DNA of 64,000 bases, taken from CAVVFX01 sp963747535 (GTDB lineage Bacteria > Acidobacteriota > Terriglobia > Bryobacterales > Bryobacteraceae). Within the stretch, counting starts at the first letter, position 1; every line of letters begins with the position of its first letter. This document shows positions 46,101 through 54,102 of this stretch, piece by piece. The stretch lies in contig CAVVFX010000021.1 in NCBI GenBank assembly GCA_963747535.1, positions 124,001-188,000 on the forward strand, written 5' to 3'. The translations under genes were made by a program, and so were the position numbers. A model generated the notes under the pieces. The model ran no database searches. It was not told the DNA's origin and was given only the letters and a program-made list of their open reading frames with translations.

Positions 46101-46447
46101 ACCCGGCGGCCTTCTATATTCCGGGCTGCCCGACCACGACGCCGGTCTGCAGCAGTCCGGCGGATGTAGGCGCCTTTGGTAACGCTGCGCCCTATCAACT
46201 GGCGGGGCCGAAGCTCGTGAATCTGGACCTGGCGCTGCTCAAAGACTTTCACGTCACCGAGAGCAAAATGTTTCAATTCGAGATCATGGCCAACGATGCG
46301 TTCAATCAGGTGCACTTCGGGTTGCCCGCCGCAAATATCAGCTCGCCGGCTACGGTGGGTCAGATTACGAGCACGATCGGCAGCAACTATGTACGGGGTT
46401 CGGCGGATTCGCGGACGGTCTATTTGCTGTTGAAATTCTTGTTTTAG
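43136..46447 (+). CDS. TonB-dependent receptor with carboxypeptidase-regulatory-like domain (Oar type)
   Basis: 1103 residues, an outer-membrane protein of the large acidobacterial Oar-like class. Signal peptide at about 20-42 (ALCIAFILPALHIPARAQ). Then a CarboxypepD-regulatory beta-sandwich (STFGSITGSVTDPSGGAVPGAKVTI, 43-130), a plug-like region with VTKSGGNTFHG, and a C-terminal barrel with many aromatic strands ending KFLF. GTG 43136 has AGGAGG just upstream; an ATG two bases earlier is in another frame. Likely transports oligosaccharide or peptide nutrients, or has a surface role. A hairpin follows the stop. Confidence 0.92.
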   Translation: METPVNQLSINIAKKNSLSARLTWALCIAFILPALHIPARAQSTFGSITGSVTDPSGGAVPGAKVTIINPVTGSQQQVTTDAAGAFNAADIQPGTYDVVVDAKGFTTQRRTGIVVYAHNVVNVDTRLAVGDTKTSVEVTEAAPVIDTSTQTLSYTQTSAQLSQAPTNATLQDTNQYFALYSPGVGINSGGGIHAFGLRTVDTRIANDGIIEMADADGVGGGPIGPAPGSVAEVTTVTNGANAEYQEPANVIIVTKSGGNTFHGLAAFSWNGSDLNARNFFSSSVPFANFDDYNANVGGPIKKNKLFFFANYEGLRSRGQSVLNANVPLAAWRTGNFSGQTAAVVNPFNKTPFPGNQIPSSLISPVAIATQNLFYPVPNFGPSTLQSGNWRALLPSTSSSDTGDGRIDYNISDRDRVFGRMTYHANNSDSVNGGSLPAAIYLVNRPTTSAFISYTHVFSTSLVNEFRTGVSRNNEVEGPALIASQVIGQIGLQGVNPPAGLPGQPVFNVTGLSNTDAHSGYTHNLDTNFQWVDNVSWTKGSHFLKFGLDAIRDQLSGYSNSNNVNGTLNFTGTYSGSAYADFLIGIPQTTSVNILPPFPYLRATDLAFYAQDQYKVSKRLTLNYGLRYELDNPYHDKNGSIYSFDPTNLSIVVPQNGLNHISPDFPKTIPVIGAQQAGYPADTLLELRKKNFYPRLGVAYQLTSDGKTVLRSGYGLYSSTIYPLVIQKGGPFAGSETFTNSITNGVAALSFPNPFTTGGAPGSFQTVTAANPNLRVPYTQQWNFTLERQIGQFGVSIGYLGSHGTNLPYERNLNQPEPSTIKFTSSRYLLSPAFSSITWIENGANEEYNGLQLAVTKTVGKNLTLNAGYNWARDLTPINDVAAVIPNQFCLSCERGNNTYTPTQHFVGMVVYALPVGKEQHYLSNLNRGWNEVIGGWRLSAIETAQSGIWFTPSFTGFDTSNTNTIGGRPSVVPGMPLYPSNQSITQWFNPAAFYIPGCPTTTPVCSSPADVGAFGNAAPYQLAGPKLVNLDLALLKDFHVTESKMFQFEIMANDAFNQVHFGLPAANISSPATVGQITSTIGSNYVRGSADSRTVYLLLKFLF

Positions 46448-46881
46448 CTCGATGGACGCAGGCGAAACCTCCTGCGTCGCCACTGCCCGCGTCAGGTGGC
46501 GCGTGCACTGTTCCTGTCGCGGAAAGAAGCTTCTTTGCAGCGATGTCGAGGCGGACTGCGCCAGGGCACCTGTTGGGCGGACAGACAGCCCGAAATAACG
46601 CATGACTCGAAGAATTGCTCGGCGCAATGGGCCGGTCGAGATGATGGGGCATAATCCTCAGACTGCGCGACTTAGCGCACGCTATTCGTCTGAACTTACT
46701 GCAAGTGGTTGAAAGCCTGCACCTGCTCCAAGGAATGAAAAATGCACGAGAGTACTCACGGAGAGTTTTCTCCTAAAGGCCGAAGGTGTGCCACATGACG
46801 CAGCTTACTAAGCCGACCGTTCAGTTTCACAACACAACTAATGAATTACCATTGTGTTTCTTTAATATGTAAGCCACCCAC
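46448..46881. other. Intergenic region with a hairpin, no gene seen
   Basis: 434 bases. A perfect family B hairpin at 46455-46478 follows the receptor stop by 7 bases. Beyond it I see no gene-like frame. The last 80 bases are AT-rich (TTACCATTGTGTTTCTTTAA near 46847) and may hold the promoter of the DUF1549 operon, without a clear consensus. Confidence 0.45.
46455..46478 (+). terminator. Terminator-like hairpin after the TonB-dependent receptor gene
   Basis: GACGCAGG (46455-46462), an 8-base loop, CCTGCGTC (46471-46478): a perfect 8-base stem 7 bases after the stop. No T-tract follows, so intrinsic termination is not assured. Related in sequence to the hairpins at 4887 and 23013. Confidence 0.4.
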
Positions 46882-49347
46882 ATGCGGACGCTTGTCTTCG
46901 CGCTTCTTATCAACGCTTCTCTGTTAGTGGCGGGTAAGTCCTCCTCTTCCCCGCACAAACTGGTATCTATTCAGGTCGAACCGGCGCAGGCCGTCTTGGA
47001 CGGTAAATCGGCATCGCAGCAAATCCTGATCACGGGAACTTACTCCGATGGGTCCATGCATGACGTTACGGCTCAGGCCGGCTTCAAATCATCGGCCCCT
47101 AAGGTTGCAGCCATATCTTCCCAGGGAATTGTCACTTCCGTCAGCGATGGCAAGGCGGCCGTGGCCATATCGGTCAAGGGCGCCAGGAAAATAAACCTTT
47201 CCGTCACGGTCAAGCGATCTCGCGAAGTACCCGCGTCTTATTCGAATGACGTCCGGCCGCTCTTCACCAAACTGGGATGCAATGCTACCGCATGTCACGG
47301 GAGCCGCGCCGGCAAAGGCGGCCTGAAGCTTTCGCTCTTCGGTGGCGATCCCGAAGCCGATTATGACTCACTCACCCGCTCGGCGGGCGGCCGGCGCATC
47401 AATCGGGTCGATCCGGCCGAGAGCCTGATCCTGCTCAAGGCGGAGAACGTCATTCCGCATGGCGGCGGCAAGGTGATCGGGCCTGATTCGGCGGAGCACG
47501 AGACTCTGCTTACCTGGTTGAAGGACGGCGCAGTCTCCGCAGTCCCGAAGGAAGCCACTCTGACCGGCATTCGCGTGTCGCCGGCACAGCGCAATCTCGC
47601 CAAAGGTGAGTCTCAACGGCTTCTGGTGACGGCGCTCTTCTCCGACGGAACCCGCCGGGACGTTACCCGCGAAGCGACTTATCGCACGGCCGATCCCCAG
47701 ACGGTCCCTATCGACAAGGGAGTCGTCCGTGCGCAGGGGTACGGCGCAGCCTCCATCGCCGTTACTTACCTGGGACAGGCAGCGGTTTGCCTCCTGTACG
47801 TTCCCCAACCGCTGCCTGTCGATTTTCCGCAAGTAAAGCCGAATAACCATGTTGACGACCTCGTCTATGCCAAACTCAAGTCGTTGGGAATTCCGCCGTC
47901 GGAACTGGCGACGGATCAGGATTTTCTGCGGCGGGTCTATCTCGATGCGATCGGTGTGCTGCCGACGGCGAAAGAGGCGCGCGAGTATCTTGCCGACCGG
48001 TCTCCCGATAAGCGCGCGAAACTGATCGACCGGCTGCTGCAGCGAGACGAGTATGCCGACTTCTGGGCGCTGAAGTGGAGCGACCTGTTGCGCATCAAGA
48101 GCGAATATCCGGTTCGTGTCTGGCCCAAAGCCGTCGCGATTTACTACAAGTGGCTGCACGATAGTCTGGCTCAAAACAAGCCCTATGACCAGCTCGTCAC
48201 CGAACTCCTGACGGCCAATGGCAGCGACTTCCGCAATCCGGCCGTCAATTATTACCGCGCCATGCAAGACCACGATCCACAGACTATCGGCGAGACGACG
48301 GCGCTGGTCTTTATGGGTGCGCGGATAGGCTGCGCCCGCTGCCATAGCCATCCGACGGAAAGCTGGAACGTAAAGGACGATCTGGCCCTGGCGGCCTTCT
48401 TTTCCAAGATCAAATACAAGTCGACGCTGGAATGGAAAGAAGAGATCGTTTATGCGGATGTGCGCGCCAGCCTGCGGGATCCTAAGTCCCGCGCCATTGT
48501 CGCTCCAAAATTCCTGACGGGGCCCGCTCCTGAGGTCGCGAAGGAAGAAGATCCTCGCGCCCGTTTCGCAGCGTGGTTAACGGCACCCGATAATCCCTGG
48601 TTCGCCCGAAACGTCGTGAATCGGATCTGGTTTTGGCTGATGGGTCGCGGCATCGTCCACGAGCCGGATGACATGCGCGCCACCAATCCGCCCGAAAATC
48701 CGGAGCTTCTCGACTACCTGGCCAACGAACTGGTGACCCATCATTATGACTTACAACATATTTACCGTCTGATCCTGAATTCGCGCACGTACCAGACGTC
48801 TTCGGTACCCAATCAGTGGAACGCGTGGGATTCGCGTCATTTTTCGCATTACCCGATTCATCGTCTGACCGCCGAGCAGATGCTGGACGCTATTTCGCTG
48901 ACGACGGAGACGTACGAAAAGTTCTGGAGCATCATCCCCGAGCCCTATTCCAACTGGCCGTCGGGCATGCGTGCCGAGCAGATATCGGACGGCAATACGA
49001 CCTGCACATTTCTAGACCTGTTCGGCCGGCCCGGGCGCGACACTCCGTATGAATCCGAGCGTAGTTCCGAGTCCTCTCTCCGGCAGGAGCTCTATCTGCT
49101 CAACTCCGAACAACTGGCGGGAAAATTGGCCTCGAGTCCCAGCCTCAAACGGCTATTGACGGCCAAAATGAAGGATCCCGAACTGATCGACGAGATCTAT
49201 CTCATGACGCTATCCCGTTTCCCGTCGGCTGACGAGAAACAGAAGCTGGTCGCGTATCTCGCCAGGAATCCGGCCGCCCGGCCGACCGCTCTGCAGGACT
49301 TGGTCTGGGCCGTGTTCAATACCAAGGAGTTCCTGTTCAATCATTGA
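46882..49347 (+). CDS. DUF1549/DUF1553 domain protein with bacterial Ig-like domains
   Basis: 821 residues, exported (signal 1-18). Two BIG2-like domains (about 27-110 and 225-310) bracket a cytochrome-like stretch (VRPLFTKLGCNATACHGSRAGKGG, 125-148) typical of planctomycete-type PSD1/DUF1549 proteins; the spacing C-x4-CH is not a standard haem site. DUF1549 starts at HVDDLVYAKLKSLGIPPS and includes a canonical CxxCH (GCARCHSH). DUF1553 follows (ARFAAWLTAPDNPWFARNVVNRIWFW). Function is undescribed; possible periplasmic haem-linked oxidoreductase or glycan role. First gene of a four-gene unit with DUF1501, WD40 and PPC genes. Confidence 0.9.
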   Translation: MRTLVFALLINASLLVAGKSSSSPHKLVSIQVEPAQAVLDGKSASQQILITGTYSDGSMHDVTAQAGFKSSAPKVAAISSQGIVTSVSDGKAAVAISVKGARKINLSVTVKRSREVPASYSNDVRPLFTKLGCNATACHGSRAGKGGLKLSLFGGDPEADYDSLTRSAGGRRINRVDPAESLILLKAENVIPHGGGKVIGPDSAEHETLLTWLKDGAVSAVPKEATLTGIRVSPAQRNLAKGESQRLLVTALFSDGTRRDVTREATYRTADPQTVPIDKGVVRAQGYGAASIAVTYLGQAAVCLLYVPQPLPVDFPQVKPNNHVDDLVYAKLKSLGIPPSELATDQDFLRRVYLDAIGVLPTAKEAREYLADRSPDKRAKLIDRLLQRDEYADFWALKWSDLLRIKSEYPVRVWPKAVAIYYKWLHDSLAQNKPYDQLVTELLTANGSDFRNPAVNYYRAMQDHDPQTIGETTALVFMGARIGCARCHSHPTESWNVKDDLALAAFFSKIKYKSTLEWKEEIVYADVRASLRDPKSRAIVAPKFLTGPAPEVAKEEDPRARFAAWLTAPDNPWFARNVVNRIWFWLMGRGIVHEPDDMRATNPPENPELLDYLANELVTHHYDLQHIYRLILNSRTYQTSSVPNQWNAWDSRHFSHYPIHRLTAEQMLDAISLTTETYEKFWSIIPEPYSNWPSGMRAEQISDGNTTCTFLDLFGRPGRDTPYESERSSESSLRQELYLLNSEQLAGKLASSPSLKRLLTAKMKDPELIDEIYLMTLSRFPSADEKQKLVAYLARNPAARPTALQDLVWAVFNTKEFLFNH

Positions 49348-49389
49348 ACCGTAACCGAGGCTTCAGTCTGTGCCTTGTGAGGAGTCATT

Positions 49390-50739
49390 ATGCTGACCAT
49401 TAAAGGTAGTAAGCTCACGTGGAACGACGGCGGCAGCCGCCGGGATTTTCTGACTGCGGGGGCTGCCAGTCTGATCGGACTGACACTTGCCGACTGGTTC
49501 CGGATGAAAGCGGCGGGCCTGACCACGGAAGCCAAAGCCAAGTCGGTAATCCAACTATGGATGGCCGGCGGTCCGACCCAAACCGACACGTTCGATCCCA
49601 AGCCGCAAGCGGGCGAAGATTATTCAGGACCGTTGCGCCGGCCCGTCGGCACCAATATCGCGGGGATTCAGATCAGCGAACTCCTGCCCCTACTCGCCAA
49701 GCAAGCCGATAAGTATACCATCATCCGCAGCCTGACCCACAACAACAACAGTCACGAGACCGCGGCGTACATCATGCAGACCTGTACCATGCCGACCTCG
49801 GAACTGGTCTATCCCGCGATGGGCGCGGTGGTGGCTCTGAAGAAGGGCGAGAAAGGCTACAGCGGGAGCCTGCCTCCGTACGTCACGCTCACCAATCCTC
49901 TGGGCCGTTTCTCGGAAGCCGGATTCCTCGGCAACAACTACAAGACTTTTGCCCCGGGCGGCGATCCCAATTCCCCGAATTTCCGGGTGCAGGGTATTGT
50001 CCCTCCGAAGGGGATGACGCAGGCCCGCATGGAAGAGCGCCGCAGCCTCCTCAAAGCGGTCGACACGCTCGCCAATGAGACCGAAAAGCAGCCCGAGTTT
50101 AAAGCCATGGACGAGTATCAGGAGAAGGCCTACAGCTTGATCCTGGGCGACGCGCGCAAGGCGTTCGATCTCAGCGAGGAGAAGGACGCGGTGCGCGATA
50201 AGTACGGTCGCAATGCTTTTGGACAGTCGTGTCTGCTGGCGCGCCGCCTGGTGGAAGCCGGCGTTCCTTTCGTCACCGTGAACGATGGCGGCTGGGACAC
50301 CCACGTCAATAACTTCGAAGCCATGAATAAGAAGCTGCCGATCCTGGACGCGGCGTATGCGGCGCTGCTGTCGGATTTGTCGGAGCGCGGGCTGTTGCCC
50401 AGCACCATCGTCACCTGGTACGGCGAGTTCGGCCGTACGCCCAAAGTGGCCATGGAGCCGCCATGGTTTGGCGGGCGTCATCATTACGGCAACTGTTTCT
50501 CGGCAGTCGTCTCGGGCGGTGGGTTCAAGCACGGCATGGTCCTCGGCGCTACTGACGGCCGGGGCGAGAATCTGGTGAATCGGCCCGTCTATCCATGGGA
50601 TCTTTCGGCCAGCATGTATAAAATGCTGGGGATCGATCCAACAGGCCGTCTCCCCCATCCGCAGAGATGCACGGCCTACGTCACGCCCATTGGTTCGGGC
50701 AATGTACAATCCGGCGGCCTTTTAACGGAGCTGGTGTGA
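49390..50739 (+). CDS. DUF1501 domain-containing protein, Tat-exported
   Basis: 449 residues. A twin-arginine signal SRRDFLTAGAASLIGLTLA lies at 16-34. The DUF1501 region, related to the alkaline phosphatase/sulfatase fold, shows VIQLWMAGGPTQTDTFDPKP, IIRSLTHNNNSHETAAY, VNDGGWDTHVNNF and TWYGEFGRTP, with conserved His and Asp residues that could bind metal. It follows the DUF1549 gene by 42 bases, the usual pairing in Planctomycetes and Acidobacteria. Its TGA overlaps the GTG start of the WD40 gene. Confidence 0.92.
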   Translation: MLTIKGSKLTWNDGGSRRDFLTAGAASLIGLTLADWFRMKAAGLTTEAKAKSVIQLWMAGGPTQTDTFDPKPQAGEDYSGPLRRPVGTNIAGIQISELLPLLAKQADKYTIIRSLTHNNNSHETAAYIMQTCTMPTSELVYPAMGAVVALKKGEKGYSGSLPPYVTLTNPLGRFSEAGFLGNNYKTFAPGGDPNSPNFRVQGIVPPKGMTQARMEERRSLLKAVDTLANETEKQPEFKAMDEYQEKAYSLILGDARKAFDLSEEKDAVRDKYGRNAFGQSCLLARRLVEAGVPFVTVNDGGWDTHVNNFEAMNKKLPILDAAYAALLSDLSERGLLPSTIVTWYGEFGRTPKVAMEPPWFGGRHHYGNCFSAVVSGGGFKHGMVLGATDGRGENLVNRPVYPWDLSASMYKMLGIDPTGRLPHPQRCTAYVTPIGSGNVQSGGLLTELV

Positions 50740-51839
50740 GGTTTGTTTCTGCCGTGGAGCGGACCATCGTTTTTCGTGGTCTGCCCGGCTGCCTGGCAGT
50801 CCTGTTCCTCGCCGCTGTCTCAGCCCTCGCCGCCGCGGTCGACACTCCTGCGAATCCAGTCACGGCACTAGCCTTTCATCCCTCTGGTCAGCTTGCCTCC
50901 GGCGGATACGGGGAAGTTCTGGTGTGGGACATCGCCAATACTAAACTCGAACGGCGAATTGCCGGCTTGATCGGACGAGTCCGCGGCCTCGCCTTCTCCA
51001 AAGACGGCGCCAAACTCGCCGTGGCCGAAGGAGAACCGGGCCGCAGCGGCGCGATCCGCCTGCTCGACTTCGCCACGGGACACGTACTTTTCACCCTAGA
51101 CCACGAAAAGGACGAATGCTACGCCGTGGCGTTTAGCCCCGACGGCAAACTGGTTGCGGGCGGCGCGCCAGACGGGACCGTCCGGATCTGGGGCGCCGAG
51201 GACGGCAAACTGGTCAGCACGTTGAAGGAACTCGGCGGTTGGATCACCGGCGTCGCGTTCAGCCCGGACGGCAAGTTACTGGCGGCATCCAGCGCGGACC
51301 GGACAGCCCAGGTCTGGACTATCGGACGCGCGGCGACAGCCGCGTTTGCGCCCCTGACCAGGATTCCCGAGAACCCGACAGGCCCGGTGAACGCCGTCGC
51401 CTTCAGCCCCGACAGCACGCTGCTGATCATGGCGATCGGAAGCTCTGACTCCGCGGATGCCGAGCGCGCCATCCGCATCTGGCGCACCGAAGCTGCCGAT
51501 GAGCCCAAGAAGGTGACGCCGCAACTGGCTGCGCGGCGCGCCACTCTGCTGCATGCGACCCGGCCCGTGGACGTCGGCCCCGGCGTACCGTTCGGACTTG
51601 CGTTCAGCGCGCCGGGCGCCGGTTCCAAAGTATTGCGCCTGCTCGTGCCGCTATCGGACAGAACCATCAGAGTGCTCAATCAGAACGGGGGATTCATGTC
51701 GACGCTGGCAGGCGATACGGACTGGGCCGAAGCGGTCGCAGTCAATGTGGATGGCTCGCGCATCGCCTCAGGGAGTGCCTCAGGAGCAGTCCTGATCTGG
51801 AACGGAATGAATGGAAAGCTTCTGGCCACACTGAAATGA
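50736..51839 (+). CDS. Exported WD40-repeat protein
   Basis: 367 residues. Signal peptide about 14-33 (GLPGCLAVLFLAAVSALAAA), then a seven-bladed-type WD40 propeller with repeated AFSPDGKLVAGG / TVRIWGAEDGKLVSTL forms. GTG 50736 overlaps the DUF1501 stop as GTGA and has GGAG 5 bases upstream (50727-50730); the open frame runs further back to 50667. Residues ERTIVFRGLPGCLA are encoded by a family A palindrome (50753-50800). It probably acts as a scaffold for the operon's periplasmic complex. The stop overlaps the next gene (ATGA). Confidence 0.9.
   Translation: MRFVSAVERTIVFRGLPGCLAVLFLAAVSALAAAVDTPANPVTALAFHPSGQLASGGYGEVLVWDIANTKLERRIAGLIGRVRGLAFSKDGAKLAVAEGEPGRSGAIRLLDFATGHVLFTLDHEKDECYAVAFSPDGKLVAGGAPDGTVRIWGAEDGKLVSTLKELGGWITGVAFSPDGKLLAASSADRTAQVWTIGRAATAAFAPLTRIPENPTGPVNAVAFSPDSTLLIMAIGSSDSADAERAIRIWRTEAADEPKKVTPQLAARRATLLHATRPVDVGPGVPFGLAFSAPGAGSKVLRLLVPLSDRTIRVLNQNGGFMSTLAGDTDWAEAVAVNVDGSRIASGSASGAVLIWNGMNGKLLATLK
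50753..50800 (-). repeat. Family A palindrome inside the WD40 gene's signal-peptide region
   Basis: GCGGACCA (50759-50766), loop TCGTTTTTCG, TGGTCTGC (50777-50784), followed by CCGGCTGCC: the reverse orientation of the family A element at 24928-24976, with one G-T wobble in the stem. It is in frame and translated. Confidence 0.65.
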
Positions 51840-53902
51840 CGCCTTTGTCGAAGTATCTTCTCATCCCGCTTCTCGCGTGGACCGGCGGCCTGGGACTCAT
51901 CGCCGGGCCGCCCACGAAACCTCCCGCCAAACCGGCTCCTCCAGTAGTCAAGCCGCTGGAAGCGCCTCTGCCGCTCTTGACCTACGTTTTCCCCGCTGGT
52001 GGACGGCGCGGCACCACTGTACCGGCCATTGCGACCGGAACCGACCTGGGCGGCGATGCAGCCGCAACCTCCGTGTGGATCAGCGGTAAAGGAGTCACCG
52101 GACGGGTTCTCGCATTCAAAGATCCAACCCACGCCGGCATCGAACTGACCATCGGTCCGGATGCCGAACTGACAGAGCGCGAAGTCCGGCTCATTACTGC
52201 GGGCGGGGTGTCCAACCGCTTCCGCTTTTACGTCGGCGACATCCCGGAAGTCAATGAGGTCGAGCCCAACTCCGAAAAGGCTCAACCCCAGGTGCTTCCC
52301 GCCCTGCCGGTACTCGTCAACGGACAGATCACCGAGAACGATCGCGATTATTTCCGCTTCCATGCCCAAGCGGGCCAGAAGCTGGTGCTTTCAGTGCTGG
52401 GCCGGGCGATCGTGCCGTTCATCGCCAACGCAGTTCCCGGCTGGTTCGACCCCTGCCTGACGGTTTACGACGCTAAAGGCGAGCAGGTAGCTTATGCCGA
52501 CGATTTCCGCACCAGTCCTGATCCGGTCATGTATTTTGAGGTTCCCAAAGACGGCGACTATACCGTAGAGTTGCGCGACATTATCTACCGCGGGCGACCG
52601 GACTTCATCTATCGTCTGCGTATCGGCGAACTGCCCTACGTCACCGATATTTTCCCGCTGGGCGGAGATGCCGGAACAACCGCGCACCTGCAGGTTCATG
52701 GCTACAACCTGGCTAAGAACAGCATGACTCTCAACCTGCCGAAGGAACCCGGCAAACTGACAATTGAGGGACGTCCGTTCCTGGTCGACGCGAAGTGCGA
52801 CGAAATGGAACGGGAGCCCAACGATACTCCCGAGACGGCTCAGAAGATCACTTCTCCGGCAGTCATCAACGGCCGGATTCAGAAGCCGGGGGACGTCGAT
52901 TACTATCAGTTCACGGTACAGAAGGGCGAGAAACTGGTGATGGAAACGATGGCGCGGCGTTTGGGCTCACCGCTCGATTCCGTCCTGACCTTGTTCGACG
53001 CCAAGGGCAATCAGCTTGCGGAGAATGACGATTTTGTCGATCTGACCGACTCTCCGGCCACGCACCACGCCGATTCACGCATCCTTTTTACTTTCGGAGC
53101 CGCCGGTACCTATACGCTGCGATTGGGGGACATTCAAGGCAATGGCGGCGAAGAGTACGCTTATCGCCTGAGCGTCGGGCCGCCTCAGCCGGATTTTGTC
53201 CTGCGCATCGTGCCTGATAACCCACGCCTGGGCCAGGGGGGCACCGCGGCTATCACCATCACGGCTATACGGAAGGACGGGTTCGACGGAGAGATCCACC
53301 TGGACGTCGAAGGCTTGCCCCGCGGTTTCCAGGCTGGCGAAGCCGTTATCCAGACGGGCCAGGATGAGGGACGAGTGACCATCACCGCGCCTTCGGATGC
53401 GCCCCTCGCCATCGTCGAACCGGCGATCTTCGGAACCGTCGTCGTCGGGACTGAGACCATCCGGCACCGGGCTCAGACCGCCGAGAATGTCATGCAGGCA
53501 TTCGCCTATACGCACTTCATGCCAACCGACCGTCTGGCGCTTTCGGTACTGAAGCCCGCGGCATATTCACTCGAGAGCAATGTCGAGGGGAAAGTGCTGG
53601 AGGTCAAGCAGGATTCGGAAGTACCGGTGGTGATCAAGGTGAAACGGATGCCGGACACTAAGGGCGCCGTGAACCTGAGCGCCGGCCGGGTGGCCAACGG
53701 GATCACGATGAAGTCCATCTTCCTGCCTGCGGATAAGGACGAGGCTACGGTCAACATCAGCGTGAGCAATGACGCCAAGCCCGGACTGCTGCAGAACGTG
53801 ATTATTATGGGGGTCCTGAAGAGCGGCAAGGAGACCATTACGCGCTATCTTCCGGCTATCCCGATCAAGGTCGTCGCGGCCGAAAAGTCACCGGCTCCCT
53901 AA
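51836..53902 (+). CDS. Exported pre-peptidase C-terminal (PPC) domain protein
   Basis: 688 residues with a signal segment (LLIPLLAWTGGLGLIAG, about 7-23) and a Pro-rich linker. At least two PPC-type beta-sandwich domains are visible: one from VNEVEPNSEKAQPQVLP to about 265, another from REPNDTPETAQKITSP to about 440, both with the E-P-N and D-x-D-Y-[FY]-F patterns (NDRDYFRFHA, GDVDYYQFTV). Further Ig-like domains follow. PPC domains normally bind calcium or collagen-like partners on secreted proteases; no protease domain is present. It begins inside the WD40 stop (ATGA). Confidence 0.85.
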   Translation: MTPLSKYLLIPLLAWTGGLGLIAGPPTKPPAKPAPPVVKPLEAPLPLLTYVFPAGGRRGTTVPAIATGTDLGGDAAATSVWISGKGVTGRVLAFKDPTHAGIELTIGPDAELTEREVRLITAGGVSNRFRFYVGDIPEVNEVEPNSEKAQPQVLPALPVLVNGQITENDRDYFRFHAQAGQKLVLSVLGRAIVPFIANAVPGWFDPCLTVYDAKGEQVAYADDFRTSPDPVMYFEVPKDGDYTVELRDIIYRGRPDFIYRLRIGELPYVTDIFPLGGDAGTTAHLQVHGYNLAKNSMTLNLPKEPGKLTIEGRPFLVDAKCDEMEREPNDTPETAQKITSPAVINGRIQKPGDVDYYQFTVQKGEKLVMETMARRLGSPLDSVLTLFDAKGNQLAENDDFVDLTDSPATHHADSRILFTFGAAGTYTLRLGDIQGNGGEEYAYRLSVGPPQPDFVLRIVPDNPRLGQGGTAAITITAIRKDGFDGEIHLDVEGLPRGFQAGEAVIQTGQDEGRVTITAPSDAPLAIVEPAIFGTVVVGTETIRHRAQTAENVMQAFAYTHFMPTDRLALSVLKPAAYSLESNVEGKVLEVKQDSEVPVVIKVKRMPDTKGAVNLSAGRVANGITMKSIFLPADKDEATVNISVSNDAKPGLLQNVIIMGVLKSGKETITRYLPAIPIKVVAAEKSPAP

Positions 53903-53921
53903 GCTACTTCTCGGCGCGAAA

Positions 53922-54010
53922 AGACCGCTCCCTGACGGTCACGGCTCGGTAAGTGCATGAAAACACGTCGTTGCGTTTCCGAGCCGCGCGCGTTAGCTAG
54001 CGGTTTCCGT
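53922..54010 (+). repeat. Full-length family C inverted repeat
   Basis: Left arm GACCGCTCCCTGACGGTCAC plus GGCTCGG and right arm CCGAGCCGCGCGCGTTAGCT plus AGCGGT (about 53980-54008) are complementary at roughly 20 of 26 positions. This is the longest copy, between the PPC and ilvD genes. Confidence 0.5.
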
Positions 54011-54102
54011 GGTCTCTACCAACTTTCGATAGGTTGGTTAGCCCGACGCCCCGCACGTCCACGAGTCTGTATCAGGCACCACGATGCTGTATCGTAGGAA
54101 GC

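Noticed and set aside
47368..48351. 327-codon minus-strand frame
   Set aside because: Antisense to the DUF1549 gene.
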